Source of the DNA: Chloroflexota bacterium
GTDB lineage: Bacteria > Chloroflexota > Anaerolineae > UBA4142
Assembly (NCBI GenBank): GCA_016208315.1
Contig: JACQYF010000018.1
Coordinates: 25,291 to 89,290 of the forward strand
Direction of reading: 5' to 3'
Length of the DNA: 64,000 nucleotides
Every line of letters begins with the position of its first letter. Within the stretch, counting starts at the first letter, position 1. Made by a program: the position numbers and the translations under genes. The notes below the pieces were generated by a model. The model saw only the letters and a list, made by a program, of their open reading frames with translations. It was not told the DNA's origin and searched no databases. Positions 1 through 8,027 of this stretch are shown piece by piece.

Positions 1-1312
1 GGCCCTCGTTCAATCCGGCGACGAGTTCGGTTTCTTGATCGTTTGCCAATCCGATTCTCACTTCGACTTCTTGCGTCTTGCCATCCGCGTTTTGCACGGT
101 CACAAACCGCTTGGAATTCGCGGCGCGAATCGCGCGGTTCGGCACGAGCAGCACATTATCCTTCTTTGCGACCACGATGTTGGCATTGGCCGTCATGCCG
201 ATCTTGATCGGCACCTTGCCCGGCTCGACTTTGACCGTGACTACATAGTTCACGACACCCTGGGTGGTCGTCGCCGACGCCGCCACTTCGGTCACGCGCG
301 CGTTCAAGCTCTCATCGGGATACGCGTCCAAGCCGATGAGCGCGTCCTGCCCGGTCTGGACGCGCGCGATATCGGTCTCGTCAATATTCAGCTTGACGCG
401 CAGTTCCGACGTATCGGCCACGCCGAGGATGGTACGGCCCGCTGCGGCAAACGACCCCAAATCGAAATCTACGTGCGTGACGATGCCGTCGAAGGGCGCG
501 CGGAGGATCGCGTTATCGAGTTGGGACTTGGCCACGTCACGCGCCGCCCGCGTCTGATCCACGCTGGCCTGAGCGGCTTTGACATCGTTGGCGCTGGGAT
601 TGGCGAGTTTGGCTAGCTGCGCGCGGGCTTGGTCCACGGCGGACTGCGCTTGTTTGAGTTGGCTGTCGTTTGGGCTGACTTTGGAATTGTACAGCGCCAC
701 GGCCTTTTGGAAATCGAGCGAGGCCTGCTGCAACGCGACCGATTGGGGCGTCATCCCGATCGCGGGATTGCTCGCGCCGCCGATACGATCATAGTCCGCC
801 TGGGCGCGGCCGAGCGCGGCTTTCGCTTTATCCACATCGGCTTTGGCGGCGATGAGATCGTTCTGGGCGGGCGTCTTGAGCTGCGCCAGCGCGGCTTCCG
901 CCGATGCGACGGACGACTGCGCGGCGGCCAAGTCGCTCGGCGGCGGATTTTTCAGTTGATCCAACTTGGCCTGCGCGGCGGCCAGATTCGCCTCAGCTTG
1001 GGCAACTTGAAATTCGAGCGCGCGGGAATCTAATTGCGCAAGTAACTGGCCGGCCTTCACCTGGTCGCCTTGTTTTACGTCGAGCTTGGTAATCGGCCCG
1101 GCCGCGCTGAACGCCAGCTCGGCCTGGCGCAGCGGACTGAGCGCGCCGGTCGCGCTTACCGTCGCCAGCAGCGTGCCGCGGCGCACGGTCGCAATCTCTG
1201 CGTCGCTCGCCGTGTTAACCGTGGCGCGCGGGGCGATAAAGGCGACGACGAACACCAGGCCGACGAGCACGCCGCCCGCGATCAATACGAATGAACGTTT
1301 GCTGAGGTTCAT
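1..1312 (-). CDS. RND/ABC efflux periplasmic-adaptor (HlyD/MFP family), 3' end cut by window
   Basis: The visible 437 codons begin at ATG 1312 and run off the window edge, so the C-terminus is missing. The product starts with a short basic stretch and one membrane helix (about residues 6-24). It continues with a lipoyl-like half-motif, a long Ala/Gln-rich coiled hairpin (about 90-235), the second lipoyl half (APFDGIVTHVD) and a beta-barrel segment ending near LVPNRAIRAAN. This order is typical of membrane-fusion adaptors that couple an inner-membrane exporter to an exit duct or, in cells without an outer membrane, act with ABC permeases of the MacB type. The partner transporter should lie to the left, outside the window. 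A strong promoter precedes it. The family call is firm; the substrate is unknown. Confidence 0.9.
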   Translation of the reverse strand, partial: MNLSKRSFVLIAGGVLVGLVFVVAFIAPRATVNTASDAEIATVRRGTLLATVSATGALSPLRQAELAFSAAGPITKLDVKQGDQVKAGQLLAQLDSRALEFQVAQAEANLAAAQAKLDQLKNPPPSDLAAAQSSVASAEAALAQLKTPAQNDLIAAKADVDKAKAALGRAQADYDRIGGASNPAIGMTPQSVALQQASLDFQKAVALYNSKVSPNDSQLKQAQSAVDQARAQLAKLANPSANDVKAAQASVDQTRAARDVAKSQLDNAILRAPFDGIVTHVDFDLGSFAAAGRTILGVADTSELRVKLNIDETDIARVQTGQDALIGLDAYPDESLNARVTEVAASATTTQGVVNYVVTVKVEPGKVPIKIGMTANANIVVAKKDNVLLVPNRAIRAANSKRFVTVQNADGKTQEVEVRIGLANDQETELVAGLNEG

Positions 1313-1343
1313 CTCGATTCCTCTTCCAAAAGGCAAAAAAGAA

Positions 1344-1388
1344 ACTTGGGCAGCATTGACACTGTGACGGCGACGTCACTGCCCAAGT
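1344..1388. promoter_or_regulatory. 10-bp inverted repeat in the adaptor gene leader
   Basis: ACTTGGGCAG (1344-1353) is repeated inverted as CTGCCCAAGT (1379-1388), with a 25-nt spacer that itself contains a GTGACG/CGTCAC inverted repeat. It lies between the predicted transcription start (about 1416, minus strand) and the start codon at 1312. It could be an operator or a leader hairpin. No regulator gene is adjacent in the window. Confidence 0.45.
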
Positions 1389-1423
1389 CAAAGACCTTCT
1401 TGGTGCGCTATTTTGCAGGGCGA

Positions 1424-1452
1424 AGTATAGCACTGCCGCGCAGCACTGTCAA
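1424..1452 (-). promoter_or_regulatory. sigma70-type promoter of the adaptor gene
   Basis: On the minus strand TTGACA (1447-1452) is followed after exactly 17 nt by TATACT (1424-1429). The -35 hexamer and the spacing are consensus, and the -10 box is one mismatch from TATAAT. It drives the adaptor gene starting at 1312 and leaves a leader of about 100 nt that holds the inverted repeat. Confidence 0.8.
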
Positions 1453-1476
1453 TTACGAAATCACGGTGGCCGTTTT

Positions 1477-2259
1477 TTATTCGCGCGATTCGCGTAATTC
1501 GCGGACAAATCCTGCCAGCGCCTGGCCCAACTCTGCCGCCTGTTCGATCATGACCGAATGCCCGGCGCGCTCGACGACCACGAGACGCGAGTTCGGAATT
1601 TTGGAGGCGAGGAATTCAGAATACTTGACCGGCGTCATTTTGTCCTCGCTCCCGCAGACGATCAACGTTGGCGCGTGAATCTCGCCGAGGCGCGGCATGA
1701 TGTCGAACCCGTTGCACGCGGCGAAATCGCCGCGCGCGACTTGAGGTGGACACGCGCGCAAATCTTCCTCGGCGCGCCGGCGCGTGGCCGCGTCCAAGTT
1801 GTCCGCGGCATACGTGTTCTCGACGATAAGGCGTACGGTCTCGTCGAAATCGCTCGGCGAGACGATGCCTTCGAGAATCGCGGGGAGCACGCGCAAGCGC
1901 GCCCCGGTGCCAACCAGGCCCAAAGCCGCCGTGCGGTCAGGATGCGTTACCGCGAACGTCTGCGCGATCGCGCCGCCCAGCGAATGGCCGACGATCAGCG
2001 CGCGGTCGAACGCCAAGGCGTCGAGGAAATCCAGCAGCACGTCGCAATAGGCATCCACCGTCACGCGACCAGGCCCCTCCGATTTGCCATGGCCGGGCAG
2101 ATCGAGCGCGACCGGACGCGCGAGGTCCGCGAGCGCGCGGACATGAGGCCACCAGATCAAGTGACTGGCGCCCGAGCCGTGAACAAAAACGACGGGCAGC
2201 CCTTGCGCGCCTTGCTGAACGTAGTAGACTTGCTTGCCGTCAACAGTTGCGAATGGCAT
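1477..2259 (-). CDS. alpha/beta hydrolase
   Basis: A 260-residue single-domain alpha/beta hydrolase. The oxyanion loop HGSGASH is at about residues 27-33 and the nucleophile elbow GHSLGG has Ser93. The acid is probably the Asp of CGSEDKMTP, and the base is the His of ERAGHSVMIEQ. The length suits haloperoxidase/esterase-like members such as BioH or PcaD, but nothing fixes the substrate. Its last residues (VRELRESRE) are encoded by a CGCGAAT-type tandem repeat, so the tail is probably repeat-derived. The gene is monocistronic and diverges from rsfS. Confidence 0.88.
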   Translation of the reverse strand: MPFATVDGKQVYYVQQGAQGLPVVFVHGSGASHLIWWPHVRALADLARPVALDLPGHGKSEGPGRVTVDAYCDVLLDFLDALAFDRALIVGHSLGGAIAQTFAVTHPDRTAALGLVGTGARLRVLPAILEGIVSPSDFDETVRLIVENTYAADNLDAATRRRAEEDLRACPPQVARGDFAACNGFDIMPRLGEIHAPTLIVCGSEDKMTPVKYSEFLASKIPNSRLVVVERAGHSVMIEQAAELGQALAGFVRELRESRE

Positions 2260-2332
2260 AGAAACCTCTGAGGGTGGTTGGGTGGTTCGCCAAGAGCGTA
2301 CTACAGTCCGTTGAATTTCGCAAGTTTCGTGC

Positions 2333-2361
2333 TTGACACGCAGGCAAAACCGCGTTACTAT
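2333..2361 (+). promoter_or_regulatory. promoter of rsfS
   Basis: TTGACA (2333-2338), a 17-nt spacer and TACTAT (2356-2361). The predicted start of transcription is near 2368. This excludes the ATG at 2278 as the translation start and forces use of a start codon downstream of about 2370. Confidence 0.8.
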
Positions 2362-2391
2362 CCAGGCATTCGATCAAGGGAGGAAAAAGCT

Positions 2392-2736
2392 CTGGAACCT
2401 AGCGACCTAGCGCGGACCATTGTAGACATCATTTCGGACAAAAAGGGCGAGGACGTGTTGATGCTCGACACGCGTCCCATTTCGTTTATCGCCGACTATT
2501 TTGTCATCGCAACGGCGGACAGCGCACGACAACTCAAAGCCATTTCAGACGAAATCCAAAAGCAATTGAAAAAGCACGCGACCCTACCGCTGGGCGTCGA
2601 AGGCACCGCCGACTCGGGCTGGGTGCTGCTGGACTACGGCGGCGTCATCGTGCATCTACTCAGCCCGGAGATGCGCGACTATTATCTCCTGGAAAAATTG
2701 TGGGCCAACGCGCCGGTCGTGGTGCGGATGCAATAG
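2392..2736 (+). CDS. rsfS: ribosomal silencing factor RsfS
   Basis: RsfS binds ribosomal protein uL14 and blocks joining of the ribosomal subunits when nutrients are short. The product has the family pattern DLARTIVDIISDKKGEDVLM near its N-terminus, then DYFVIATADSARQ and GWVLLDYGGVIVHL. The frame is open upstream to an ATG at 2278, but that lies above the promoter. The only well-placed initiator is CTG 2392, eight nt after GGGAGG (2378-2383). It gives 114 residues, the normal family length. This would be a rare CTG start; an ATT a few codons upstream is a poorer alternative. A bidirectional terminator follows the gene. Confidence 0.85.
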   Translation: MEPSDLARTIVDIISDKKGEDVLMLDTRPISFIADYFVIATADSARQLKAISDEIQKQLKKHATLPLGVEGTADSGWVLLDYGGVIVHLLSPEMRDYYLLEKLWANAPVVVRMQ

Positions 2737-2742
2737 CGCATA

Positions 2743-2786
2743 AAGCCAGAGGCCGAGTCGGAGATCCCCGACTCGGCCTCTGGCTT
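2743..2786. terminator. bidirectional hairpin terminator between rsfS and ndk
   Basis: Perfect 19-bp arms (2743-2761 and 2768-2786) enclose a 6-nt loop. The hairpin lies between the convergent genes rsfS and ndk, and its right arm overlaps the ndk stop codon. The U-tract is poor, so termination is inferred from position and stem strength. Confidence 0.7.
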
Positions 2787-3234
2787 ATTCGTTGACCCAC
2801 CGGTCCATCTCGCGCGCATACGGATGGATTTGATCGGTCGTGAACCACAGCGCAATTTCGTTCGCCGCGGTTTCCGGCGAATCCGACGCGTGAATGAGAT
2901 TGCGCAAGCCCATCAGCGCGTAGTCCCCACGAATCGTCCCCGCGGCCGCTTCCCACGGCCGCGTGGCGCCAACCATCGCGCGCACGACGCCGATCGCTTC
3001 GTGTCCTTCGAGAACCATCACGACCACCGGACTGGCCGAGATGTAATTGACCAAGCCCTCGTAAAAGAACTTGCCCTGGTGAACGGCGTAATGCTTCTCC
3101 GCCAGATCGCGATCCACTTGCGCAAGTTTCATCGCGACAATCTTTAGACCCCGTTCTTCAAACCGAGCTAGAATCTTGCCGACGAGCGCGCGCTGCACGC
3201 CGTCGGGTTTGATGATCACGAGCGTTCGCTGCAA
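2785..3234 (-). CDS. ndk: nucleoside-diphosphate kinase
   Basis: Transfers the gamma-phosphate of ATP to nucleoside diphosphates through a phosphohistidine. The 149-residue length is normal. The N-terminal MQRTLVIIKPDGVQR strand, the GATRPWEAAAGTIRGDYA segment and the active-site sequence NLIHASDS with catalytic His115 are all present. It is a cytosolic housekeeping enzyme supplying NTP and dNTP pools. The upstream gap to the TPR gene holds the CAGTGAA repeat array. Confidence 0.97.
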   Translation of the reverse strand: MQRTLVIIKPDGVQRALVGKILARFEERGLKIVAMKLAQVDRDLAEKHYAVHQGKFFYEGLVNYISASPVVVMVLEGHEAIGVVRAMVGATRPWEAAAGTIRGDYALMGLRNLIHASDSPETAANEIALWFTTDQIHPYAREMDRWVNE

Positions 3235-3257
3235 AAGAAACCTCCACCAACTGTAAT

Positions 3258-3316
3258 CAGTGAACAGTGAACAGTGAACAGTGAACAGTGAACAGTGAAC
3301 AGTGAACAGTAAACAG
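3258..3316. repeat. CAGTGAA heptamer array
   Basis: Seven perfect tandem copies of the 7-mer CAGTGAA and one degenerate copy fill the gap between ndk and the TPR gene. The same motif and its variant CAGTCAA recur at 12602-12700, 46369-46476 and 62812-62887. Confidence 0.95.
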
Positions 3317-3319
3317 AAA

Positions 3320-5620
3320 CTAGGACACTCGGTCGAGGACGAAGCGATAGCGTTCCAGCGCCTCGCCTAGCCGGTCGGCGCGCGTATACGCGTCGCCTAA
3401 AATGCGGTGGGCGTCGAGCGGCACGCCCGGCCGTTCGACCAATTCTGCCAAATCGCCAATCACTTGATTCACGAGGCGCGGCGCGTGCTGCACACAAAAA
3501 TCGTATTCGACCAGCGCTTCCTCCAAACGGTTCGCATCGCGATGATCGCGCGCTTGGGCGAGTTGCGCGCTCCCCTTGGGTTCTCGCCGGCGGCGGACCG
3601 GCGGCGGAATCGTTTCCGGCGGTTGAGAAGGTTGCGGGACAACCTCCGGCTGAACTGCCGCCGGGATCGCCGTCTCTACTTCCGCGACCTTCGGTTCCTC
3701 TTCGGCGAATTCGAGCGATGGTTCGGGCAGCGGCATCACCGGGACGGTTTCTCGAGCGAATAATTCGGTCGGCTCTTCCGCGGTTGACGGTTGTTCCTCT
3801 CGCTCGAAGAGCATTTCCGCTTGCGGTTCGACAACCGGTTCGGAAGCAACCTCCGCCGCGCTTTGCATTTCGGCCGGTTTCTGTTCGCCGGTCATGGCCT
3901 CCTGGATCCAGTCCGGCAATTCCGCTTGGGTCTCTTCCGCCGGGACTTGCGTTTCGACCGCTGGTTCTTCTGCCGCGGGCGCTTGCTGGGCCGTGAATCC
4001 ACCCCGCAGATCAGTTAGCCATTGCGGCAATTCCTCGGTTTCGGGCGTTTCGACTCGCGCTTCGGGTTGAGCCGGCGACTCGGTTGGCGGTGGAGGCACG
4101 CTCGTGGCCCACGATGGCGCGACGATCTCCTCGGTCGGCGGCCGCGGTTCTTCCGAGATGATTTCTGCTTGTTCAGTTTTCGGCTGATCGGTTAGCCACG
4201 CGGGCATCGGAGTTGGCGGCGGCTCTACCTTTTTCTCAACCGGCTCGGCGCGCGGCGCGGCCGTGTCCGACAAGGTCCTTTGCAATTCGGTCAACCAGGG
4301 CGGCAGCGAGGATGGGATGGCCGCGGTCGGCTTGGGCGTCACGCGCCGCGGCGGCTGGTTCACGCGAGCGGCCGCGCGCATATCCGCGCGGAGCCAGGGA
4401 GGCAGATCGGAGCTAACCGCGGGCGGCTTGGGCGTGATCAGTTCGCGCGGCGGAATTTCGATGGGCGCCTCTTCAAGCGACACGGAAGGCGCAGGTTGGA
4501 TCGGCGGCGACTCGGGCCGCGGTTCGAATACTGCCGGCGGCTCGGCTAGAAAAGTCTCAAAGGCGGGCGGCGCGACAGGTGGTTCTTCGGCAATCGGCGC
4601 TGGCTCGGTCGCCGGGATTTCGGCCAGGGGCGCGAAAGGCGGTTCTTCCGCGATGGCGGTCTCCGCGATCGGACTGATCTCCTCGCGCAGTTCGGTGGTC
4701 GGGGTTTGCGATTCTTCGGCAATCGGGGGCAGTGTCGCGAACCAGTCGGTGGGCGATGGCTCTGCAAGCTCAACTTGCGGCTCCGGCTCTGGCGCGGGCG
4801 TCACACCTTCGACAAAGCGCGGCACGAGGGCATCGCCCGGACGCAGCGGCGAGCGCGGTCCCAACAAATCCTGTGCGACGCGATTCAGCGGATCGAGCAG
4901 CGTGGCCGTGTTCAGAAAATTTTCGCCTTCCTTAAGCCCGCTCTCTTGCCAGACCGTGCCAAGAATCAAGTTTGCTTTGAGACAAAAAGGCAGATTGTTG
5001 AGGATGGCCTGCGAGACGTCCGCGGCCTCGCGCAGTTGCCCCGAGCGCCAAAGCGTTTCCGCCAGCCCGACGCGCGCATCAAAGCGTTTGGGCGAATGGG
5101 ACGCGATCGCGCGAAATTCCTGAACCGCCTGAGGGAACAGTCCCTCTTGCACGTAGAGGCGCGCGAGCGCGCCCGGCGTCAGCTTGAGTCGCGCGCGCGC
5201 CTTGCCTTCGATTTCGCCATAAAGGCGCAAGAGTTCTTTGCGGAGTTCCAAGTCGGCGGGGGACAACTCGTACGCGCGTTCGAGGTGCCAGAGCGCTTCG
5301 TCCGTCAGATTCTGCCGTTCGAAAATGATGGCCATCCCGGCGTAGGCGATGACATTCTCAGGGTCCGCGCTGAGGACGCGGCCAAACAATTCCCGCGCGC
5401 CGTCGAGGTCGCCGCGCTCCAAGCTGGCCTCGGCCATTTGCCGATACGTGTCTACGTGTTTGGGATAATAACGGAGAACGTGTTGGCAAAGGGGCAGGGC
5501 CTGATCGCTGCGCTCGGTCTGAATGAGGGTGCGAATTTCTTCGGTATATGCGCTTAGGGTGACCTGGTCATCCACCATCGCCTCCATCGTCATTATGCCC
5601 CAAAGCTGAACAATTGTCAA
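3320..5620 (-). CDS. large TPR protein with Pro/Glu-rich linker carrying LPxWL motifs
   Basis: The product has 766 residues, or about 750 if it starts at Met10, Met12 or Met15. Residues about 20-260 are tandem TPR helices (RYYPKHVDTYRQMAEASLERGD and similar). About 270-680 is a long Pro/Glu/Ala-rich, probably disordered, linker. The last 90 residues form another TPR pair (ANRLEEALVEYDF). Inside the linker are repeated short motifs around a Trp: DLPPWL, SLPPWL, MPAWL, LPQWL, LPDWI. Such regularly spaced Trp motifs look like docking peptides. No signal peptide is seen, so a cytosolic scaffold is likely. The function is unknown. Confidence 0.8.
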   Translation of the reverse strand: MTIVQLWGIMTMEAMVDDQVTLSAYTEEIRTLIQTERSDQALPLCQHVLRYYPKHVDTYRQMAEASLERGDLDGARELFGRVLSADPENVIAYAGMAIIFERQNLTDEALWHLERAYELSPADLELRKELLRLYGEIEGKARARLKLTPGALARLYVQEGLFPQAVQEFRAIASHSPKRFDARVGLAETLWRSGQLREAADVSQAILNNLPFCLKANLILGTVWQESGLKEGENFLNTATLLDPLNRVAQDLLGPRSPLRPGDALVPRFVEGVTPAPEPEPQVELAEPSPTDWFATLPPIAEESQTPTTELREEISPIAETAIAEEPPFAPLAEIPATEPAPIAEEPPVAPPAFETFLAEPPAVFEPRPESPPIQPAPSVSLEEAPIEIPPRELITPKPPAVSSDLPPWLRADMRAAARVNQPPRRVTPKPTAAIPSSLPPWLTELQRTLSDTAAPRAEPVEKKVEPPPTPMPAWLTDQPKTEQAEIISEEPRPPTEEIVAPSWATSVPPPPTESPAQPEARVETPETEELPQWLTDLRGGFTAQQAPAAEEPAVETQVPAEETQAELPDWIQEAMTGEQKPAEMQSAAEVASEPVVEPQAEMLFEREEQPSTAEEPTELFARETVPVMPLPEPSLEFAEEEPKVAEVETAIPAAVQPEVVPQPSQPPETIPPPVRRRREPKGSAQLAQARDHRDANRLEEALVEYDFCVQHAPRLVNQVIGDLAELVERPGVPLDAHRILGDAYTRADRLGEALERYRFVLDRVS

Positions 5621-5742
5621 CGGATTCGGGTAACGGATTGCGTTCGCGAAACGGATAAGCGGATTGCGCCGACATTCTATCCGTTTATCCGCTTCGCGGA
5701 ACGCAATCCGTTGTCGGCAATCCGTGACCAGAATCCGTTATC
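5619..5742. repeat. CGGATTGC/CGGATAA inverted repeat element
   Basis: Tandem AACGGATTGCG and CGGATAAGCGGAT units form a left arm. It is mirrored by ATCCGTTTATCCGC and GCAATCCGTT units, giving a long imperfect hairpin. The same family returns as a near-perfect 48-bp stem at 41442-41551 and as a fragment near 44283-44335. The right part supplies the final codons of the URO-D-like gene. Confidence 0.85.
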
Positions 5743-6659
5743 CTGGCCGCGCGATAAACCTGCCGGACCGTTTCGACGTTCATCCCCTGCACGAGGCCGG
5801 CGCAGGCGCCGAAGATGTACCTCACCTCCATCCCCCTTCGCCCCCTTCCCCCTCTCCTGGACTGAACTTCAAGTCCAGGAGAGGGGGAAGGGGGTTGGGG
5901 GGTTAGGGGTGAGGCGAGCGCGTCGAATCCGAGATTGCCCCACAGCGTCAACTCCGGTCCCACGCGCGCGCGGACCGCGCCGAGTTCCATGCCCGCTTCG
6001 GGTTCCAGGCCCTGAAGGCCATCCAGTTCACACGCGGCCAAATCGTCCAGCACCGCGTTCAAATTGCCGTCGGAATGAAAGAACACGGTCAGCCCGAGCG
6101 CGCGAATTTCGTGCGCGGCCGCGCGCAGTTCCGCAAAATACAGTTCGCGCAGGTGCTTGGGCGCGATGTAGGTTGACCTGCCGTACGCGATGTCTTCGCC
6201 GAGGATGACGCCGTCCGCGCCCGCATCGCGCGCCGCTTGCGCGACGACCCGCGCCTCTTCCGCGCCGCGCCGAAACAGGTCGCGCGCGGCGTGCGGCGCG
6301 CCGTGAATATAGTGGAGCAGCATGTTAAAGCCGCGCGCCTTGGCCGCCGCGCTAAAGGGCCCATCTATCAACGCGAAGACAAAGCGGTCGCCCGCGGCGC
6401 GCCAGCGCGTCAGTAGATCGAGCGCGCGGTCCTCGTCCGGGTGTTCGAGCGCGCCCCAGCCCGCGCTAAATGAGACGGTCGCGATGTCCAAATCGAGTTG
6501 CTCGACGACGGCGCGGTAATGGTCGAATTCGACGGGGCTCTGAGAATCAAGGGTGACGAATGCGCGCACAAATTCGTCGGCGATGAAAAATTCCCCGCAG
6601 GCGAGCCGGTCGGTGCGCTCGCCGCGTAGAGTTTTCAGGACTAGTTCGCGGTGGTTCAC
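5685..6659 (-). CDS. uroporphyrinogen-decarboxylase-fold (URO-D/MtaA-like) protein
   Basis: The 324-residue product begins at GTG 6659, which overlaps the TGA of the upstream phosphatase gene (GTGA), so translation is coupled. It has the URO-D barrel pattern: GEFFIADEF near the start, GLTVFFHSDGNL and LDGLQGLEPEAGM in the second half, and LTLWGNLG. The His in FFHSDGN is the usual metal or substrate residue of methyltransferase-like members such as MtaA. Two repeat elements intrude. A 23-bp-stem palindrome (5841-5894) inserts a Pro/Ser/Arg-rich stretch of about 25 residues after DALASPLTP. A second element supplies the last about 17 residues. Family call good; substrate unknown. Confidence 0.82.
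   Translation of the reverse strand: MNHRELVLKTLRGERTDRLACGEFFIADEFVRAFVTLDSQSPVEFDHYRAVVEQLDLDIATVSFSAGWGALEHPDEDRALDLLTRWRAAGDRFVFALIDGPFSAAAKARGFNMLLHYIHGAPHAARDLFRRGAEEARVVAQAARDAGADGVILGEDIAYGRSTYIAPKHLRELYFAELRAAAHEIRALGLTVFFHSDGNLNAVLDDLAACELDGLQGLEPEAGMELGAVRARVGPELTLWGNLGFDALASPLTPQPPSPSPGLEVQSRRGGRGRRGMEVRYIFGACAGLVQGMNVETVRQVYRAARITDSGHGLPTTDCVPRSG
5841..5894. repeat. CT-rich/GA-rich 23-bp-stem palindrome inside the URO-D-like gene
   Basis: Perfect 23-bp arms (5841-5863 and 5872-5894) enclose an 8-nt loop. The arms combine CCCCCTTCCCC with CTCTCCTGGACT and their complements. A sister copy with the same layout is intergenic at 9981-10034. Here it is read in frame as coding sequence. 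Confidence 0.92.
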
Positions 6660-7462
6660 AATCGTCGTCTCTTGAAGAACTTGAGCACCGTGGGATGCAG
6701 CGGGCCGTTGGTGGCGACGTACGCTTTGGAATGCACGGTCCACGGCGCGCCGCTCGGGTCGGTCACGCAGCCCCCGGCTTCCTCGGCGATCAACGCGCCC
6801 GCGGCGACATCCCACGGCGCGAGCGAGAGATGGAAATACCCGTCAAGCCGGCCCGCCGCTACGTAGCAGAGTGAAAGCGCCGCGCTGCCGCTGGAACGCA
6901 CGGTCATCACCCGCGTTGCGAGCTTGGCCAGCAGCTCGGACGTGCGCCGGCGGGCCGATTGCGCGCGGCCCCATTCCAGCCCCACCACGGCATCGTCGAG
7001 AATCCGCGTGGTGGTCGCGACAATCGGTTTGCCGTTCAGGGTTGCGCCGCGCCCGCGTTCGGCGACGAATAGTTCGTTGTGAATGCAGTCGTAGATGACG
7101 CCGGCTTGGACGGAGCGTTTTTGGTAGAGGGCAATGGAAACGCAAAAGATCGAGTGGTGGCGCGCATAGTTCGTCGTCCCGTCGAGCGGGTCAACGATCC
7201 AGACGGCGAGATCGTCATTTGTTTCGGTTTCGGCCCACAACGCTTGCCACGCCGCGGCGTCTCCTTCTTCCGACAGTATTCGATCTTGCGGAAAGCGCCC
7301 GAGCAGAATGTCGCGGATCGCGCGGTCGGCGGCAAAATCGGCGTCGGTGACGATGTCGCGCTTGCCTTTGGATGTGATCTCGCGCGTCGCGTCGAATTTC
7401 GCGCGCAGTATCTTGCCCGCGGCGCGGGCGGCGCGGGCAGCAGTTTGTAATCGCGAGTTCAT
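6656..7462 (-). CDS. inositol monophosphatase family phosphatase (SuhB-like)
   Basis: A 268-residue Mg-dependent phosphomonoesterase. The metal-site motifs are GDIVTDAD-like (about 35-42), the glutamate pair in SEEGD (65-66), DPLDGTTNY (91-99) and PWDVAAG near residue 219. Family members hydrolyse inositol-1-phosphate, histidinol phosphate, PAP or fructose bisphosphate, and the sequence alone does not separate these. It is the first gene of a two-gene operon with the URO-D-like gene (4-nt overlap). The intergenic stretch upstream holds AATTCGT repeats. Confidence 0.9.
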   Translation of the reverse strand: MNSRLQTAARAARAAGKILRAKFDATREITSKGKRDIVTDADFAADRAIRDILLGRFPQDRILSEEGDAAAWQALWAETETNDDLAVWIVDPLDGTTNYARHHSIFCVSIALYQKRSVQAGVIYDCIHNELFVAERGRGATLNGKPIVATTTRILDDAVVGLEWGRAQSARRRTSELLAKLATRVMTVRSSGSAALSLCYVAAGRLDGYFHLSLAPWDVAAGALIAEEAGGCVTDPSGAPWTVHSKAYVATNGPLHPTVLKFFKRRRL

Positions 7463-7472
7463 TGTGCTCCTG

Positions 7473-7504
7473 AATTCATAATTCGTAATTCGTAATTCGT
7501 AATT
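7473..7504. repeat. TTCGTAA heptamer array
   Basis: Tandem AATTCGT units between two minus-strand genes. The same heptamer is found in inverted orientation inside tilS (17640-17732). Confidence 0.9.
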
Positions 7505-7512
7505 AAATCCGG

Positions 7513-8025
7513 CTACTCTCTTTTCAGTTGATCCATCCTCCGGCGAATCCGAGCGGCGAGCGCTGTCATTTCCTCGTCCGGTATTTTCAGAATGCCTTTT
7601 TTGTAGATGCCCAATTGTTGCTCTCGATAGGGCACTCCGGCGGGCAAGGGCACAACGTGCCAGTGAACGTGCGCGTTCCTCTGATTGCTGCCGAGCGACA
7701 AGAGATAGATTCGTTCGGCATTCAATTCCTGTCGCACGGCTTCTGCGGTACGATGGACGATTCTTTGAAGCGCAAGGAAGTCTTCAATGGCAAAGTCGCC
7801 AGTGACTTGCGCACGATGTTCGCGCGGCGCGACGATGGTGTATCCATAGACCCTTGGATATTTGTCGAGAAAAACGATTGCCGTCTGGTCTTCGTAAATG
7901 ACGTGAGCAGGGAATTCCGGATTCCGCGCGACAATCCCGCAAACGAAACATGGCCCCGTCTGCGCGCGGCGATGATACGCGTCCCAATCCATTTCGTAGC
8001 GTTCGAACACTATAGGCATCTGCAT
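7513..8025 (-). CDS. HIT family nucleotide hydrolase/transferase
   Basis: About 170 residues if ATG 8025 is used; GTG 8031, which overlaps the upstream TGA, is the alternative. The HIT signature HVHWHVVPLP gives the catalytic H-x-H-x-H triad. An N-terminal CFVC pair, about 30 residues in, resembles the zinc site of Hint-type members. Such enzymes hydrolyse AMP-linked conjugates or diadenosine polyphosphates. The gene follows a histidine-phosphatase-family gene with 0-4 nt spacing, so the two are translationally coupled and probably act on related phosphorylated substrates. Confidence 0.9.
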   Translation of the reverse strand: MQMPIVFERYEMDWDAYHRRAQTGPCFVCGIVARNPEFPAHVIYEDQTAIVFLDKYPRVYGYTIVAPREHRAQVTGDFAIEDFLALQRIVHRTAEAVRQELNAERIYLLSLGSNQRNAHVHWHVVPLPAGVPYREQQLGIYKKGILKIPDEEMTALAARIRRRMDQLKRE

Positions 8026-8027
8026 CG

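Noticed and set aside
4263..5123. Ser/Gly-rich open frames on the plus strand opposite the TPR gene
   Set aside because: Typical antisense shadows of a GC-rich Pro/Glu-coding region, with no ribosome site or recognisable domain.
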